A stretch of DNA of 64,000 nucleotides, taken from an uncultured Eubacteriales bacterium. Its GTDB lineage: Bacteria > Bacillota > Clostridia > Oscillospirales > CAG-272. The DNA lies in contig CAKSDP010000006.1 of the NCBI GenBank assembly GCA_934446065.1, forward strand, positions 1 to 64,000. Reading direction: 5' to 3'. The notes beneath the pieces are model-generated. The model saw only the letters and a list, made by a program, of their open reading frames with translations, had not been told where the DNA came from and did no database searches. The translations under genes and the position numbers were made by a program. Positions within the stretch are counted from its first letter, which is position 1. Each line of letters opens with the position of its first letter. Shown piece after piece: positions 32,825 through 40,813 of the stretch.

Positions 32825-34009
32825 ATGATAGTTACAAGACCGCCGCTCGGGTGGAACACGTGGAATACATTCGGCCCGAACATAAACGAGGAACTGATAA
32901 TGCAGTCTGCCGACGCAATGGTCAAAGAGGGACTTCTTTCTGCCGGCTATGAATATGTCGTCATCGACGATATATGGGCGCTCAAGGAGCGAGATGAGAA
33001 CGGACGGCTTGTCCCCGATCCCGAAAAATTTCCGCACGGGATGAAGTATCTCTCGGATTACATCCATTCAAAGGGACTGAAATTCGGTATGTATTCGTGT
33101 GCAGGTTATCAAACGTGCGCAGGTTATCCCGCTTCGTTTGAATATGAGTGGATAGACGCCGCTTCGTTCGCTGAGTGGGGCGTCGATTATCTCAAATACG
33201 ACTACTGCTACCACCCGACGAATGTTCGTGGAGATATCCTCTATAAGCGGATGGCGCTCGCGCTCGCGAACTCCGGACGCGATATCGTGTTCTCCGCCTG
33301 CTCTTGGGGAATTGACAACACCCGTCAGTGGATAAAGGAAACCGGTGCGCACCTGTGGCGATCGACCGGTGATATCTACGACGGCTGGCCGAATATCAGA
33401 ATGCTCGCGCAGAAGGAAATGCAGGAGATGGAGTATAACGGCAGCGGCTGCTTCAACGATATGGATATGCTCGTCGTCGGAATGAACGGCCAAGGTAACG
33501 TCGGCGTCGGAGGATGCACATTCGAGGAATACAAGACACACTTCTCGCTTTGGGCGTTTATGGGATCGCCGCTTATGATTGGCTGCGATATACGGAGCAT
33601 GACCGATGAGACGAAAAAGATACTGACAAACAGAGAAGTGCTCCGCATAAATCAGGATGCGGCGTACCGTCAGCCTTTCTTCCTCAATTCCATCCTGTAC
33701 GAGCCGAAGACGAGCCGCGGTCCCGGCGAGGCATTCTGGAGCAGCTATCCCCTTGAGAGTCCCATAATGGCTCGGTTCCTCGATGACGGCGAGATCGCGA
33801 TCGGATTCTTCAATCTCTCCGACGACACGCGGAGCAACTGGTTCACGCTCGACAATCTCGGACTGCCGATCACCGCCGGAAAAACCATTGAGGCGACAGA
33901 CCTGTGGACAGGTGAGGTCAGACGTCCCGAAGGCGGCGTGTTCAAGTTTGACTGGGTCGAGGGACACTCCTGCCAGGTCTTCAGAGCGAAGATAGTTGAT
34001 GTGAAATAA
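32825..34009 (+). CDS. Alpha-galactosidase-like enzyme, glycoside hydrolase family 27
   Basis: A 394-residue GH27 enzyme without a signal peptide. The barrel starts RPPLGWNTWNTFG. The nucleophile is D126 in GVDYLKYDYCYHP, and the acid/base region reads GCFNDMDMLVVG, where the common NDPDM is replaced by NDMDM. A C-terminal beta domain with ATDLWTGEVRRPEGG follows. It is clearly a divergent paralogue of the GH27 gene at 12353, not a recent duplicate. GH27 also contains alpha-N-acetylgalactosaminidases and beta-L-arabinopyranosidases, so exact specificity is open. It is a monocistronic unit with its own promoter and a perfect terminator. Confidence 0.9.
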   Translation: MIVTRPPLGWNTWNTFGPNINEELIMQSADAMVKEGLLSAGYEYVVIDDIWALKERDENGRLVPDPEKFPHGMKYLSDYIHSKGLKFGMYSCAGYQTCAGYPASFEYEWIDAASFAEWGVDYLKYDYCYHPTNVRGDILYKRMALALANSGRDIVFSACSWGIDNTRQWIKETGAHLWRSTGDIYDGWPNIRMLAQKEMQEMEYNGSGCFNDMDMLVVGMNGQGNVGVGGCTFEEYKTHFSLWAFMGSPLMIGCDIRSMTDETKKILTNREVLRINQDAAYRQPFFLNSILYEPKTSRGPGEAFWSSYPLESPIMARFLDDGEIAIGFFNLSDDTRSNWFTLDNLGLPITAGKTIEATDLWTGEVRRPEGGVFKFDWVEGHSCQVFRAKIVDVK

Positions 34010-34026
34010 TAAAATCGCTCACTGAC

Positions 34027-34067
34027 AAAATGAGCAGTCCGAACACATCGGACTGCTCATTTTTATA
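34027..34067. terminator. Bidirectional terminator between GH27 and the radical SAM gene
   Basis: TGAGCAGTCCGA (34031-34042) pairs with TCGGACTGCTCA (34048-34059) around an ACACA loop. T-tracts are present on both strands. Confidence 0.92.
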
Positions 34068-34081
34068 AGCGCTATTTATTA

Positions 34082-34678
34082 TCAGATATATTCCCGGATG
34101 CGGAACTTGATTCCGAGCCCACGCGCGACCTCGGCGCATCTCGCGAGATCCTCCTCGGATACAGTACCTCGCACCGCTGTAAGCACTACATTCGGCACAT
34201 GGCGCGCGACATCGCGAGCAAACTTGAGAACTCCGGCATACGTGTCCTCGCCGAATTTCGGAACGCAAAGCTTCATGTATGTCTCGGAATCGGGGGCATT
34301 GAGGCTGATTGAAATCGTATCGAACAGTCCTTCAAATAGCGGAGTCGTATCCTCGCCCATGATCATGGACGCATGACCGTTCGTGTTAAGACGGATCGGA
34401 ATATCCGGATACTTCTCGCGGAGCTTCTTGCAGATCGTCAGCATATCGTAAAGTCGGCACGTCGGCTCACCGTATCCGCAGAATACGATCTCCTCGAATT
34501 TCTCGGGATGAGCTTCGATGATTGATTCGTATATCTGATCGCGTGTCGGCTCCTGTTCAAGCCAGAGATTACCGTAAATATCGTCTCCGTGACTGCGGAC
34601 GCAGAACGTGCACTTGTTCGTGCAGAGATTTGTCATGTTTACGTAAAGGCCGTCGCCCTGAGTGTATGTGATGATCAT
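34082..34678 (-). CDS. TatD-associated radical SAM protein
   Basis: A 198-residue iron-sulfur enzyme. The radical SAM cluster motif is NLCTNKCTFCVR (CxxxCxxC), with FCGYGEPTCR binding the methionine moiety and RLNTNGHA further on. The size and the position directly after tatD match the conserved TatD-linked radical SAM family (TIGR04038), whose reaction is unknown. A GAAAGGAC site precedes the ATG. It is the last gene of the nagA-metG-tatD run and ends at the terminator at 34027. The link to TatD, a metal-dependent nuclease, hints at nucleic-acid repair or processing; that is inference. Confidence 0.88.
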   Translation of the reverse strand: MIITYTQGDGLYVNMTNLCTNKCTFCVRSHGDDIYGNLWLEQEPTRDQIYESIIEAHPEKFEEIVFCGYGEPTCRLYDMLTICKKLREKYPDIPIRLNTNGHASMIMGEDTTPLFEGLFDTISISLNAPDSETYMKLCVPKFGEDTYAGVLKFARDVARHVPNVVLTAVRGTVSEEDLARCAEVARGLGIKFRIREYI

Positions 34679-34704
34679 GGTACCTGTCCTTTCGGTTAGA
34701 GATT

Positions 34705-35496
34705 TCAGCCGCCGATCCCGAAAAATTTTTCGGTGTTGCGCACAGTGATGTCGCAGAACTCGTCAAACGGGATCCCTGCGGCATCCGCTGCGGCTGCGGC
34801 TGTAAATCTGAGATATGCTGATAGATTGATCTCGCCCCTGTGCGGCTCGGGCGGGAGATACGGCGCGTCGGTCTCGACTAAGATCCGATCACGCGGAACG
34901 GCTGCTGCGGCAGCGCGGACATTCTTTGCGCTTTTGTAGCTGACAGTTCCCGAGAAGGAGATAAAGTGCCCCATCGAGCAAAGCTCGCGTGCCATCTCGG
35001 CGCTTCCGCTGAAGCTGTGCAGAACGGCTGTGACACCCTTGTGCGCCTTCAGAATATCGAGCGTGTCGCCGTGCGCCTCACGGTCATGTATTATCACCGG
35101 ATAGGAAGTCTCTTCGGCGAGCGAGAGCTGCGCGTCAAAGAAATACTTCTGCCTCGCCTCATCCTCGCGACCGTAGTGATAGTCAAGTCCGATCTCGCCT
35201 ATCGCGAGTACGCGCTCGTGATCGAGCATCGCACGGATTTGGTCAAGTGCGGATTTTTCGCTGCCGCACGGGATGAAACGTGAATCGCCGGGATGAATTC
35301 CTGCTGCGGCGTAAATGCGGTCATAGGCTTCGGCGAGAGCAATGCACTCGGCGGAAGTCTCCGGAAGCGTTCCGACGCACATGATGCCGCATACGCCGGA
35401 ATCAAACGAATCCTTTATCGCACCGGCAGCACCGCCGGGATAATCGCCGAACCGGCTGTCGTTGTAGTGCGCGTGTGAATCAAACAGTCGGGTCAT
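34705..35496 (-). CDS. tatD: TatD family metal-dependent deoxyribonuclease
   Basis: A 263-residue TIM-barrel hydrolase (YabD in Bacillus). Metal-binding motifs are LFDSHAHYND (HxH), IGEIGLDYHYGR (Glu), VIIHDREAH, VLHSFSGS and VETDAPYLPP (Asp). TatD enzymes are 3'-5' DNA exonucleases linked to DNA repair and quality control. The start codon overlaps the metG stop as ATGA, so translation of the two is coupled. The metG-tatD order is highly conserved in Firmicutes. The family assignment is secure. Confidence 0.94.
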   Translation of the reverse strand: MTRLFDSHAHYNDSRFGDYPGGAAGAIKDSFDSGVCGIMCVGTLPETSAECIALAEAYDRIYAAAGIHPGDSRFIPCGSEKSALDQIRAMLDHERVLAIGEIGLDYHYGREDEARQKYFFDAQLSLAEETSYPVIIHDREAHGDTLDILKAHKGVTAVLHSFSGSAEMARELCSMGHFISFSGTVSYKSAKNVRAAAAAVPRDRILVETDAPYLPPEPHRGEINLSAYLRFTAAAAADAAGIPFDEFCDITVRNTEKFFGIGG

Positions 35497-37427
35497 CTGA
35501 TGCGCTCGCCCGGCTTCGTGTTCTCGTCGAGGAATACGACCTTCGGCGACTCCTCACCGCACGCGAGGATCATGCCGCAGCTCTCGACTCCGCAAAGCTT
35601 CGCCGGTGCAAGATTTGCGACGACGATGACATTCCGTCCGATAAGCTCGTCCGGCGTGTAATACTGCGCGATTCCGGAGGCAACCTGACGGCGCTCGTAG
35701 CCGAGGTCAAGCACAAGGCGGAGAAGCTTCTTCGATTTCGGAACCTTCTCGCATTCGACAACCCTTGCGCAACGAAGCTCGGTTTTCATGAAATCGTCAA
35801 TGCCGATCTGCGCGAGTCCTTCGGGCTTCTCGGGTGCAGCCGCCGCCTTTGCCGCTGCGGTCTCAGCTGCGATCTCGGCAAGCATTTTTTCCTCGTCGAT
35901 GCGCGAGAAGAGCATCTCGCACTCGCCGATCTCGTGTCCTGCCTCAAGCCCGCCGAATGCTTCAAGCGAGTCGTAGCCGCGGGCATCGGTTTTCAGCATT
36001 GCAAAGATCTTGTCAGAGGTCTCGGGAATTATCGGCGCAAGCAGGATCGCACCGATGCGTATCATCTCAAGCAGATTGTAGAGCACCGTACCGAGACGCT
36101 CCTTTGCGCTCTCATCCTTCGCAAGCGCCCACGGCATCGTCTCGTCAATATATTTGTTTGCACGGCGGAGCATGAGCATCGCGCATTCAGCCGCGTCGGC
36201 AAGATGATATGTGTCCATAAGGGAGCGGAATTCCTTTACGGAATCCATTGCGACTGCCTTGAGGTCTGCATCCGGATCGACCTCGCCCGCAGGAGCGGGG
36301 ATCACGCCGCCGAAATACTTCTTCGTCATTACAGCAGTGCGACTGACGAGATTTCCGAGGTTGTTCGCGAGATCCATGTTGTAGCGGCTGATGAACGATT
36401 CATATGTGATAGAACCGTCATTGACGTAGGGCATCTCGGAAAGTGCGAAATATCTCACGCCGTCAACCGAGAAACGCTCGGCAAGCTTGTCCGCGTAGAT
36501 AACGTTGCCGCGTGACTTTGACATCTTGTCCTCGCCGAACTTGAACCACGGGTGCACAAATACCTTTTTGGGGAGGGGAAGACCGAGCGCCATCAGGAAT
36601 ATCGGCCAGTAGATCGTGTGGAAGCGCGTGATGTCCTTTCCGATCACGTGGACGTCGCACGGCCAGTATTTCTTGAATTTTTCGGGCTGTTCTTCATTGT
36701 ACGGATCGTATCCGAGAGCGGTGATATAGTTCGTCAGCGCGTCAAGCCATACATATATTACATGCTTGTTGTCGAACGGAACGGGAATACCCCATTTGAA
36801 TGATGTGCGCGACACGCACAGATCCTGAAGTCCGGGGATGATGAAGTTATTCAGCATCTCCTTTTTCTTCGTTTCCGGTTCAATGAACGTGACGTTTTCC
36901 TCGTAGTATTTGACGAGCCTGTCGGCGTAGGCGCTCATCCTGAAGAAGTATGTCTCCTCGCGCGTCTTCTGAACCTCGCGTCCGCAGTCGGGACACTTGC
37001 CGTCAACAAGCTGAGTATCGGTGAAAAACGACTCGCACGGCGTGCAGTACCAATCCTCGTAGTAACCCTTGTAAATGTCGCCCTGCTTGTAGAATTTCTC
37101 GAAAATGTGCTGAACGGCACGCTCGTGATGATCGTCGGTCGTGCGGATGAAGTGATCGTATGTCGTGTTCATCGCGTCCCATACACCGCGTATCTCGTCG
37201 GCAACGCCGTCAACGAACTTTTTCGGTGTAACGCCTGCCTCATTCGCCTTATTCTCGATCTTCTGACCGTGCTCGTCTGTGCCGGTGCAGAAGAATACGT
37301 CATAACCCATCTGCCTCTTGTAGCGCGCGATGGCATCCGTCAGGATGATCTCGTATGTGTTGCCGAAGTGCGGTTTCTGCGATGCGTATGCAATCGCGGT
37401 AGTTATATAAAACTTTTCCTTATCCAT
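35493..37427 (-). CDS. metG: Methionyl-tRNA synthetase with C-terminal tRNA-binding domain
   Basis: A 644-residue class I synthetase charging tRNA(Met). The signature region reads YASQKPHFGNTY (a variant of HIGH) and EDKMSKSRGN carries KMSKS. A zinc-binding insertion has CTPCESFF and GKCPDCGREV. The anticodon-binding helical domain follows, then a linker rich in Ala and Glu (about residues 510-545), and a C-terminal EMAPII-like domain (FMKTELRCARVVECEKVP to the end) that improves tRNA binding. GAGGT before the ATG at 37427 fixes the start; the frame to 37487 is not used. The gene begins 29 bases after nagA ends and overlaps tatD by four bases. Confidence 0.96.
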   Translation of the reverse strand: MDKEKFYITTAIAYASQKPHFGNTYEIILTDAIARYKRQMGYDVFFCTGTDEHGQKIENKANEAGVTPKKFVDGVADEIRGVWDAMNTTYDHFIRTTDDHHERAVQHIFEKFYKQGDIYKGYYEDWYCTPCESFFTDTQLVDGKCPDCGREVQKTREETYFFRMSAYADRLVKYYEENVTFIEPETKKKEMLNNFIIPGLQDLCVSRTSFKWGIPVPFDNKHVIYVWLDALTNYITALGYDPYNEEQPEKFKKYWPCDVHVIGKDITRFHTIYWPIFLMALGLPLPKKVFVHPWFKFGEDKMSKSRGNVIYADKLAERFSVDGVRYFALSEMPYVNDGSITYESFISRYNMDLANNLGNLVSRTAVMTKKYFGGVIPAPAGEVDPDADLKAVAMDSVKEFRSLMDTYHLADAAECAMLMLRRANKYIDETMPWALAKDESAKERLGTVLYNLLEMIRIGAILLAPIIPETSDKIFAMLKTDARGYDSLEAFGGLEAGHEIGECEMLFSRIDEEKMLAEIAAETAAAKAAAAPEKPEGLAQIGIDDFMKTELRCARVVECEKVPKSKKLLRLVLDLGYERRQVASGIAQYYTPDELIGRNVIVVANLAPAKLCGVESCGMILACGEESPKVVFLDENTKPGERIR

Positions 37428-37455
37428 TTTTACCTCGAAAATATTATTTTTACAG

Positions 37456-38631
37456 TCAGAGTTCAACCGTTTTGCCGGCAGCGACAACGGATTCGATCAC
37501 GGGATCATCTTTGTCGGAGATGACGATGAAGTCGGCGCGAGCACCCTCGCGGATTGAACCGCATTCATCGGCAGCACCGATCATTCTCGCGGGATTTGAC
37601 GTTGCAGAGGGAAGTGCCTCTTCGAGGCTGAGACCGCAGAATTTCATGAAATTCTTGAGCGCCGTGAACAGATCAAGCGTGCTTCCCGCAAGTGCCCCCT
37701 CATTATTCACCGCAAGCCCGTCGCGGACAAACACCGGCAGTCCGGCAATCGAATATTCGCCGTCGGGACAGCCCGCCGCCTCCATCGAGTCCGTAATGAG
37801 CACAAACCGGTCAGGCACTTTCGCACGCCATGAGAGCTTTATTATCTCCGGCGCAATGTGATGACCGTCGCAGATGAATTCGGCATAGCATTCGTCGAAA
37901 AGCAGCGCGGCACCGGCGCCGCCCGGATCGCGGTGGTGGATCGGACGCATCGCGTTGAACGTGTGGGTAAATCCCGTGACACCGAGCGCGACCGCGTGTG
38001 AAAGCTGTGCAAAATCCGCATCGGTGTGAGCCGCCGTGACAACGACTCCAAGCTCGCGCGCCGCGCGGATCATGTCGTCACCGCCCGGAAGCTCGGGTGC
38101 CATTGACAGGCGCATTCGTGTGTCAGGCGCGATCTCCCTGAAACGGCGTATCTCCGCTGCGGACGGGTCGGAAAGAAACTCCGGCGCGTGTGCACCGCGC
38201 TTTTTCGGCGAAAGATAACGTCCCTCAAGGTGAACTCCCGCAAATGCCGCCGTACCGGGAATATTCTTCCGCGCGGCGATTGCCGCGGTAGAACACTCAA
38301 GCGACTCAAGCGTTGCCGAAGCAAGCGTAGGCATCAGCGTTGTCGTTCCGGTTCGCGCATACGAGAGTGCGATCTCATCATATTTTTCAGCCGGAGCGGT
38401 GTTGAAGTCGTATCCGGCGCGACCGTGAGTGTGGACATCGACAAGTCCGGGAATCACGTATTTTCCGGTCATATCGATCTTCTTTACACCCTCGGGAGAG
38501 AGCGAGATGTCGTCGGTCCGCATCACGCGCGCAAACTTGCCGTCCTCAATGAGGATCGCACCGTGAACGAACGTTTCGTAATCACTGTCGTAGATATCAC
38601 ATCCGTGAAGAATGCAGCTGTTTTTGTTCAC
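37456..38631 (-). CDS. nagA: N-acetylglucosamine-6-phosphate deacetylase
   Basis: A 391-residue metal-dependent amidohydrolase that removes acetate from GlcNAc-6-phosphate, the first step in amino-sugar or cell-wall sugar catabolism. Landmarks are VDVHTHGRAGYDFN, GVHLEGRYLSPKKRGAH (metal-binding Glu), TAAHTDA, HTFNAMRPIHHRDPG, CDGHHI and ITDSMEAAG (catalytic Asp). The start is a GTG at 38631 preceded by AAGGGGG. No nagB or nagE is adjacent, and the gene sits as an insertion in the conserved rsmI-metG block. It has its own promoter and appears to lead the nagA-metG-tatD-radical SAM transcript. Confidence 0.94.
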   Translation of the reverse strand: MNKNSCILHGCDIYDSDYETFVHGAILIEDGKFARVMRTDDISLSPEGVKKIDMTGKYVIPGLVDVHTHGRAGYDFNTAPAEKYDEIALSYARTGTTTLMPTLASATLESLECSTAAIAARKNIPGTAAFAGVHLEGRYLSPKKRGAHAPEFLSDPSAAEIRRFREIAPDTRMRLSMAPELPGGDDMIRAARELGVVVTAAHTDADFAQLSHAVALGVTGFTHTFNAMRPIHHRDPGGAGAALLFDECYAEFICDGHHIAPEIIKLSWRAKVPDRFVLITDSMEAAGCPDGEYSIAGLPVFVRDGLAVNNEGALAGSTLDLFTALKNFMKFCGLSLEEALPSATSNPARMIGAADECGSIREGARADFIVISDKDDPVIESVVAAGKTVEL

Positions 38632-38670
38632 ACGAATGCCCCCTTATTAATATAAGTATGGTATTATCAT

Positions 38671-38699
38671 ATTATAACAAAAAAACGCCGTATTTACAA
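38671..38699 (-). promoter_or_regulatory. Promoter of the nagA-metG-tatD-radical SAM unit
   Basis: On the minus strand TTGTAA (38699-38694), 17 bases, perfect TATAAT (38676-38671) with TGT before it. The -35 box lies within the loop of the rsmI terminator hairpin. Confidence 0.75.
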
Positions 38700-38709
38700 G
38701 GCGTTTTTT
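38680..38709 (-). terminator. Terminator of the trmN6-rsmI unit
   Basis: On the minus strand AAAAAACGCC pairs with GGCGTTTTTT around a 10-base loop, giving a stem that runs directly into the T-tract. The hairpin overlaps the nagA promoter. Confidence 0.75.
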
Positions 38710-38771
38710 ATGTGCAATATGAACATAAATGGCGTATTAGCAGCGCCGCAATGTGCAAAGTGCGACAAATT

Positions 38772-39668
38772 TCATTCGTCCAATCCGTCGTTTTCGGCGA
38801 TAAGCATCGCGTAAAGCTCACGCTTTGTCATTCCGCGCTCGGCAGCCGCTTTTTTGATCGCATCCATTTTCGCCATTCCGCGCTCGGTGTAAAGCCGAAC
38901 GTGCTCCGCCGGATCGTCGGGATAATCAGTCGCAGGCGGTGCGGACTCTGCTGCGCCTTCAAGCACGAGGACGTACTCTCCGCGCGGCGCATTGTCTTTG
39001 TAATACTCAACAACACCGCTGAGCGTTGTGCGCATGACCTCCTCGTTGAGTTTTGTAAGCTCACGGCAGAGCGATATGCGCCTGTCCCCGAACGCCGCCA
39101 AAAGATCGTCAAGCGTCGCGCGAAGCTTGTGCGGCGCTTCGTAGAATATCAGCGTGTGCCGGTCATATTTAAGCGAATCAAGATGTTCGCGCCGGTCGGT
39201 CTTGTTGGTCGAGAGGAATCCTTCAAACGCGAATCTGCCGGTAGGCAGCGACGAGAGCGTGAGCGCCGTCACAGCCGCGCAGGGGCCGGGGATGGATGTA
39301 ACTGGAATACCGCGCTCGGCGCACAGGCGCACGAGATCCTCGCCGGGGTCGCTGATCGCGGGTGTTCCCGCATCGGTGACAAGCGCACATGATTCACCCG
39401 CCTCAAGCCGTGCGGCGATGATCTCACCGCGCTCGCGGCGATTGTGCTCGAAATAGCTGATGAGCGGCTTTGATATTCCGAAGCGGGAGAGGAGCAGTCC
39501 CGAGTTGCGTGTGTCCTCGGCAGCAACGAAATCAACTTCTGAAAGAACCTTCAGTGCGCGCTCGCTGATGTCGGAGAGATTGCCGATCGGCGTCGGAACA
39601 AGGTAGAGCGTCCCGCCGACCGTGCGGTTTCGCTCAGTTTCACCGATTGATTTTTTAGGATAGCTCAT
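38772..39668 (-). CDS. rsmI: 16S rRNA (cytidine-1402 2'-O)-methyltransferase RsmI
   Basis: A 298-residue tetrapyrrole-methylase-fold enzyme that methylates C1402 in the ribosomal P site using SAM. It begins with GTLYLVPTPIGNLSDISERA, followed by VLSEVDFVAAEDTRNSG, LVTDAGTPAISDPGEDLVR and SIPGPCAAVTAL, all diagnostic. The C-terminal tail ends MTKRELYAMLI. The start codon overlaps the trmN6 stop by four bases (ATGA). In Bacillus the orthologue (YabC/YraL type) sits in the same neighbourhood. Confidence 0.95.
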   Translation of the reverse strand: MSYPKKSIGETERNRTVGGTLYLVPTPIGNLSDISERALKVLSEVDFVAAEDTRNSGLLLSRFGISKPLISYFEHNRRERGEIIAARLEAGESCALVTDAGTPAISDPGEDLVRLCAERGIPVTSIPGPCAAVTALTLSSLPTGRFAFEGFLSTNKTDRREHLDSLKYDRHTLIFYEAPHKLRATLDDLLAAFGDRRISLCRELTKLNEEVMRTTLSGVVEYYKDNAPRGEYVLVLEGAAESAPPATDYPDDPAEHVRLYTERGMAKMDAIKKAAAERGMTKRELYAMLIAENDGLDE

Positions 39669-40477
39669 CTCGGTTTTCTCCTTTGGCGTAAAATATGATC
39701 AAGTGAAAAGTCACGGTATATACGTGCGAAGCTTTCGGTGTATCCGAGATCGCGCTCACCCGCGGGTAGCGGTGCTTCGGGCGGCGTTCCGCGCTCGCGG
39801 TAGATTATGAGCGGCGGCGCGATCTTTACTCCCGGACGACCGAATTTCCGTGCGCGTACAAGGACGAGCGACGGCGCGGACACGGCGGTAGGGCAAACGA
39901 GCACTAGATCCTTTGGCTCAAGCGCGGCGTGCCGCAGGGCATCGGTAAGCTCGCACAGACGCTCCGGGCGATACACAACGTAGAAATCCCCGCCGTAGCG
40001 CAGAATACGCGCAGCTGCCGCCGCAAAATCCGATATTGTGCCGAACACCTCGCGGCGGGCAATGTTCTTCATGTCGGACACATTTCCCCTGCCGGAGTCG
40101 GCTGACATATACGGAGGATTCGAGATAACAAAATTGACCTCTCCGCCGGTGTCGGCAGGCATGATCTCGCGCACATCCTTGTTTATCGGAATTACTTTGT
40201 CGTGCAGACAGTTAAGCCTCGCGTTGCGCTGACACAGGTCAAAGAATTCATCCTGAATCTCGACAGCGTATATCTTTTCGCATTTGCCGGATGCGGCACA
40301 GAGAAGTGAGGCGATTCCCGTTCCGGCGCCGAGATCGCATCCGCGCCCTTTGCCCGCAGCCATTGCCGCAAGAAGATATGCATCCGTCCCGAAGGTAAGT
40401 CCGTCGCTTTTCTGTATCAGCGAGATATTCTCATTTACAAAATCGAGCCGTTCTCCCGGCAGAATCCGTGTATCCAT
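39665..40477 (-). CDS. trmN6: tRNA1(Val) adenine-37 N6-methyltransferase-like protein (YabB/TrmN6)
   Basis: A 270-residue class I SAM-dependent methyltransferase. The SAM site reads GCDLGAGTGIASLLCA, and the catalytic NPPY motif is in FVISNPPYMSADSGRG. Expected secondary elements (YAVEIQDEFFDLCQRNARLN) are present. The family modifies A37 of tRNA1(Val) in E. coli; in Firmicutes the target of YabB is assumed by homology. CGGAG before the ATG at 40477 supports this start over the longer frame to 40531, which would run through a terminator hairpin. It is translationally coupled to rsmI. Confidence 0.9.
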   Translation of the reverse strand: MDTRILPGERLDFVNENISLIQKSDGLTFGTDAYLLAAMAAGKGRGCDLGAGTGIASLLCAASGKCEKIYAVEIQDEFFDLCQRNARLNCLHDKVIPINKDVREIMPADTGGEVNFVISNPPYMSADSGRGNVSDMKNIARREVFGTISDFAAAAARILRYGGDFYVVYRPERLCELTDALRHAALEPKDLVLVCPTAVSAPSLVLVRARKFGRPGVKIAPPLIIYRERGTPPEAPLPAGERDLGYTESFARIYRDFSLDHILRQRRKPR

Positions 40478-40495
40478 AAAAATCTCCGTTATATT

Positions 40496-40530
40496 GAAAA
40501 ATCCGCACACCGAGATGTGCAGATTTTTCA
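40496..40530 (-). terminator. Terminator or attenuator after the ferredoxin gene
   Basis: On the minus strand AAAAATCTGCACA pairs with TGTGCGGATTTTT (one mismatch) around a 6-base loop, with the T-run at the end. trmN6 begins only 19 bases later with no visible promoter, so read-through is needed for trmN6-rsmI expression. Confidence 0.75.
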
Positions 40531-40563
40531 ATCTTATTTGGTATGCAGTATGTAGTTGACCGC

Positions 40564-40734
40564 TTACTCAGCAGCGGGAGCATCTACGGGACATACGCCG
40601 GCGCAAGCGCCGCAATCAAGACATTTGTCTGCGTCGATCACGTACTTGTCAGCACCCTCAGAGATAGCCTCAGCAGGGCACTCGGCAGCGCAAGCACCGC
40701 AGGAAATGCAGTCATCACTGATCTTATATGCCAT
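40564..40734 (-). CDS. Two-cluster 4Fe-4S ferredoxin (56 residues)
   Basis: A short electron carrier translated on the minus strand as MAYKISDDCISCGACAAECP followed by a second half with CLDCGACAGVCPVD. Two classical CxxCxxCxxxCP motifs (C9, C12, C15, C19 and C38, C41, C44, C48) bind two 4Fe-4S clusters, as in clostridial ferredoxins that serve hydrogenases and pyruvate:ferredoxin oxidoreductase. GGAGGT lies about ten bases before the ATG. Codon use (GCT, TGC, GAG) resembles the highly expressed GAPDH gene. It has its own promoter and terminator and interrupts the conserved ricT-trmN6 order. Confidence 0.95.
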   Translation of the reverse strand: MAYKISDDCISCGACAAECPAEAISEGADKYVIDADKCLDCGACAGVCPVDAPAAE

Positions 40735-40767
40735 GACAGTAAACCTCCGTAAATTTAAGTTTTAACC

Positions 40768-40796
40768 ATTGTATCACAAAAACTTCGGTTTGAAAA
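40768..40796 (-). promoter_or_regulatory. Probable promoter of the ferredoxin gene
   Basis: On the minus strand TTTTCA (40796-40791, weak -35), 17 bases, TACAAT (40773-40768) with TGA before the -10 box. Confidence 0.5.
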
Positions 40797-40813
40797 TACT
40801 TTTCGGAAAAAAT

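Noticed and set aside
33068..33967. A 299-codon minus-strand frame
   Set aside because: Antisense to the second GH27 gene, which has catalytic motifs, a promoter and a terminator.
35475..36515. A 346-codon plus-strand frame
   Set aside because: Antisense shadow of metG, with no promoter, ribosome-binding site or family resemblance.
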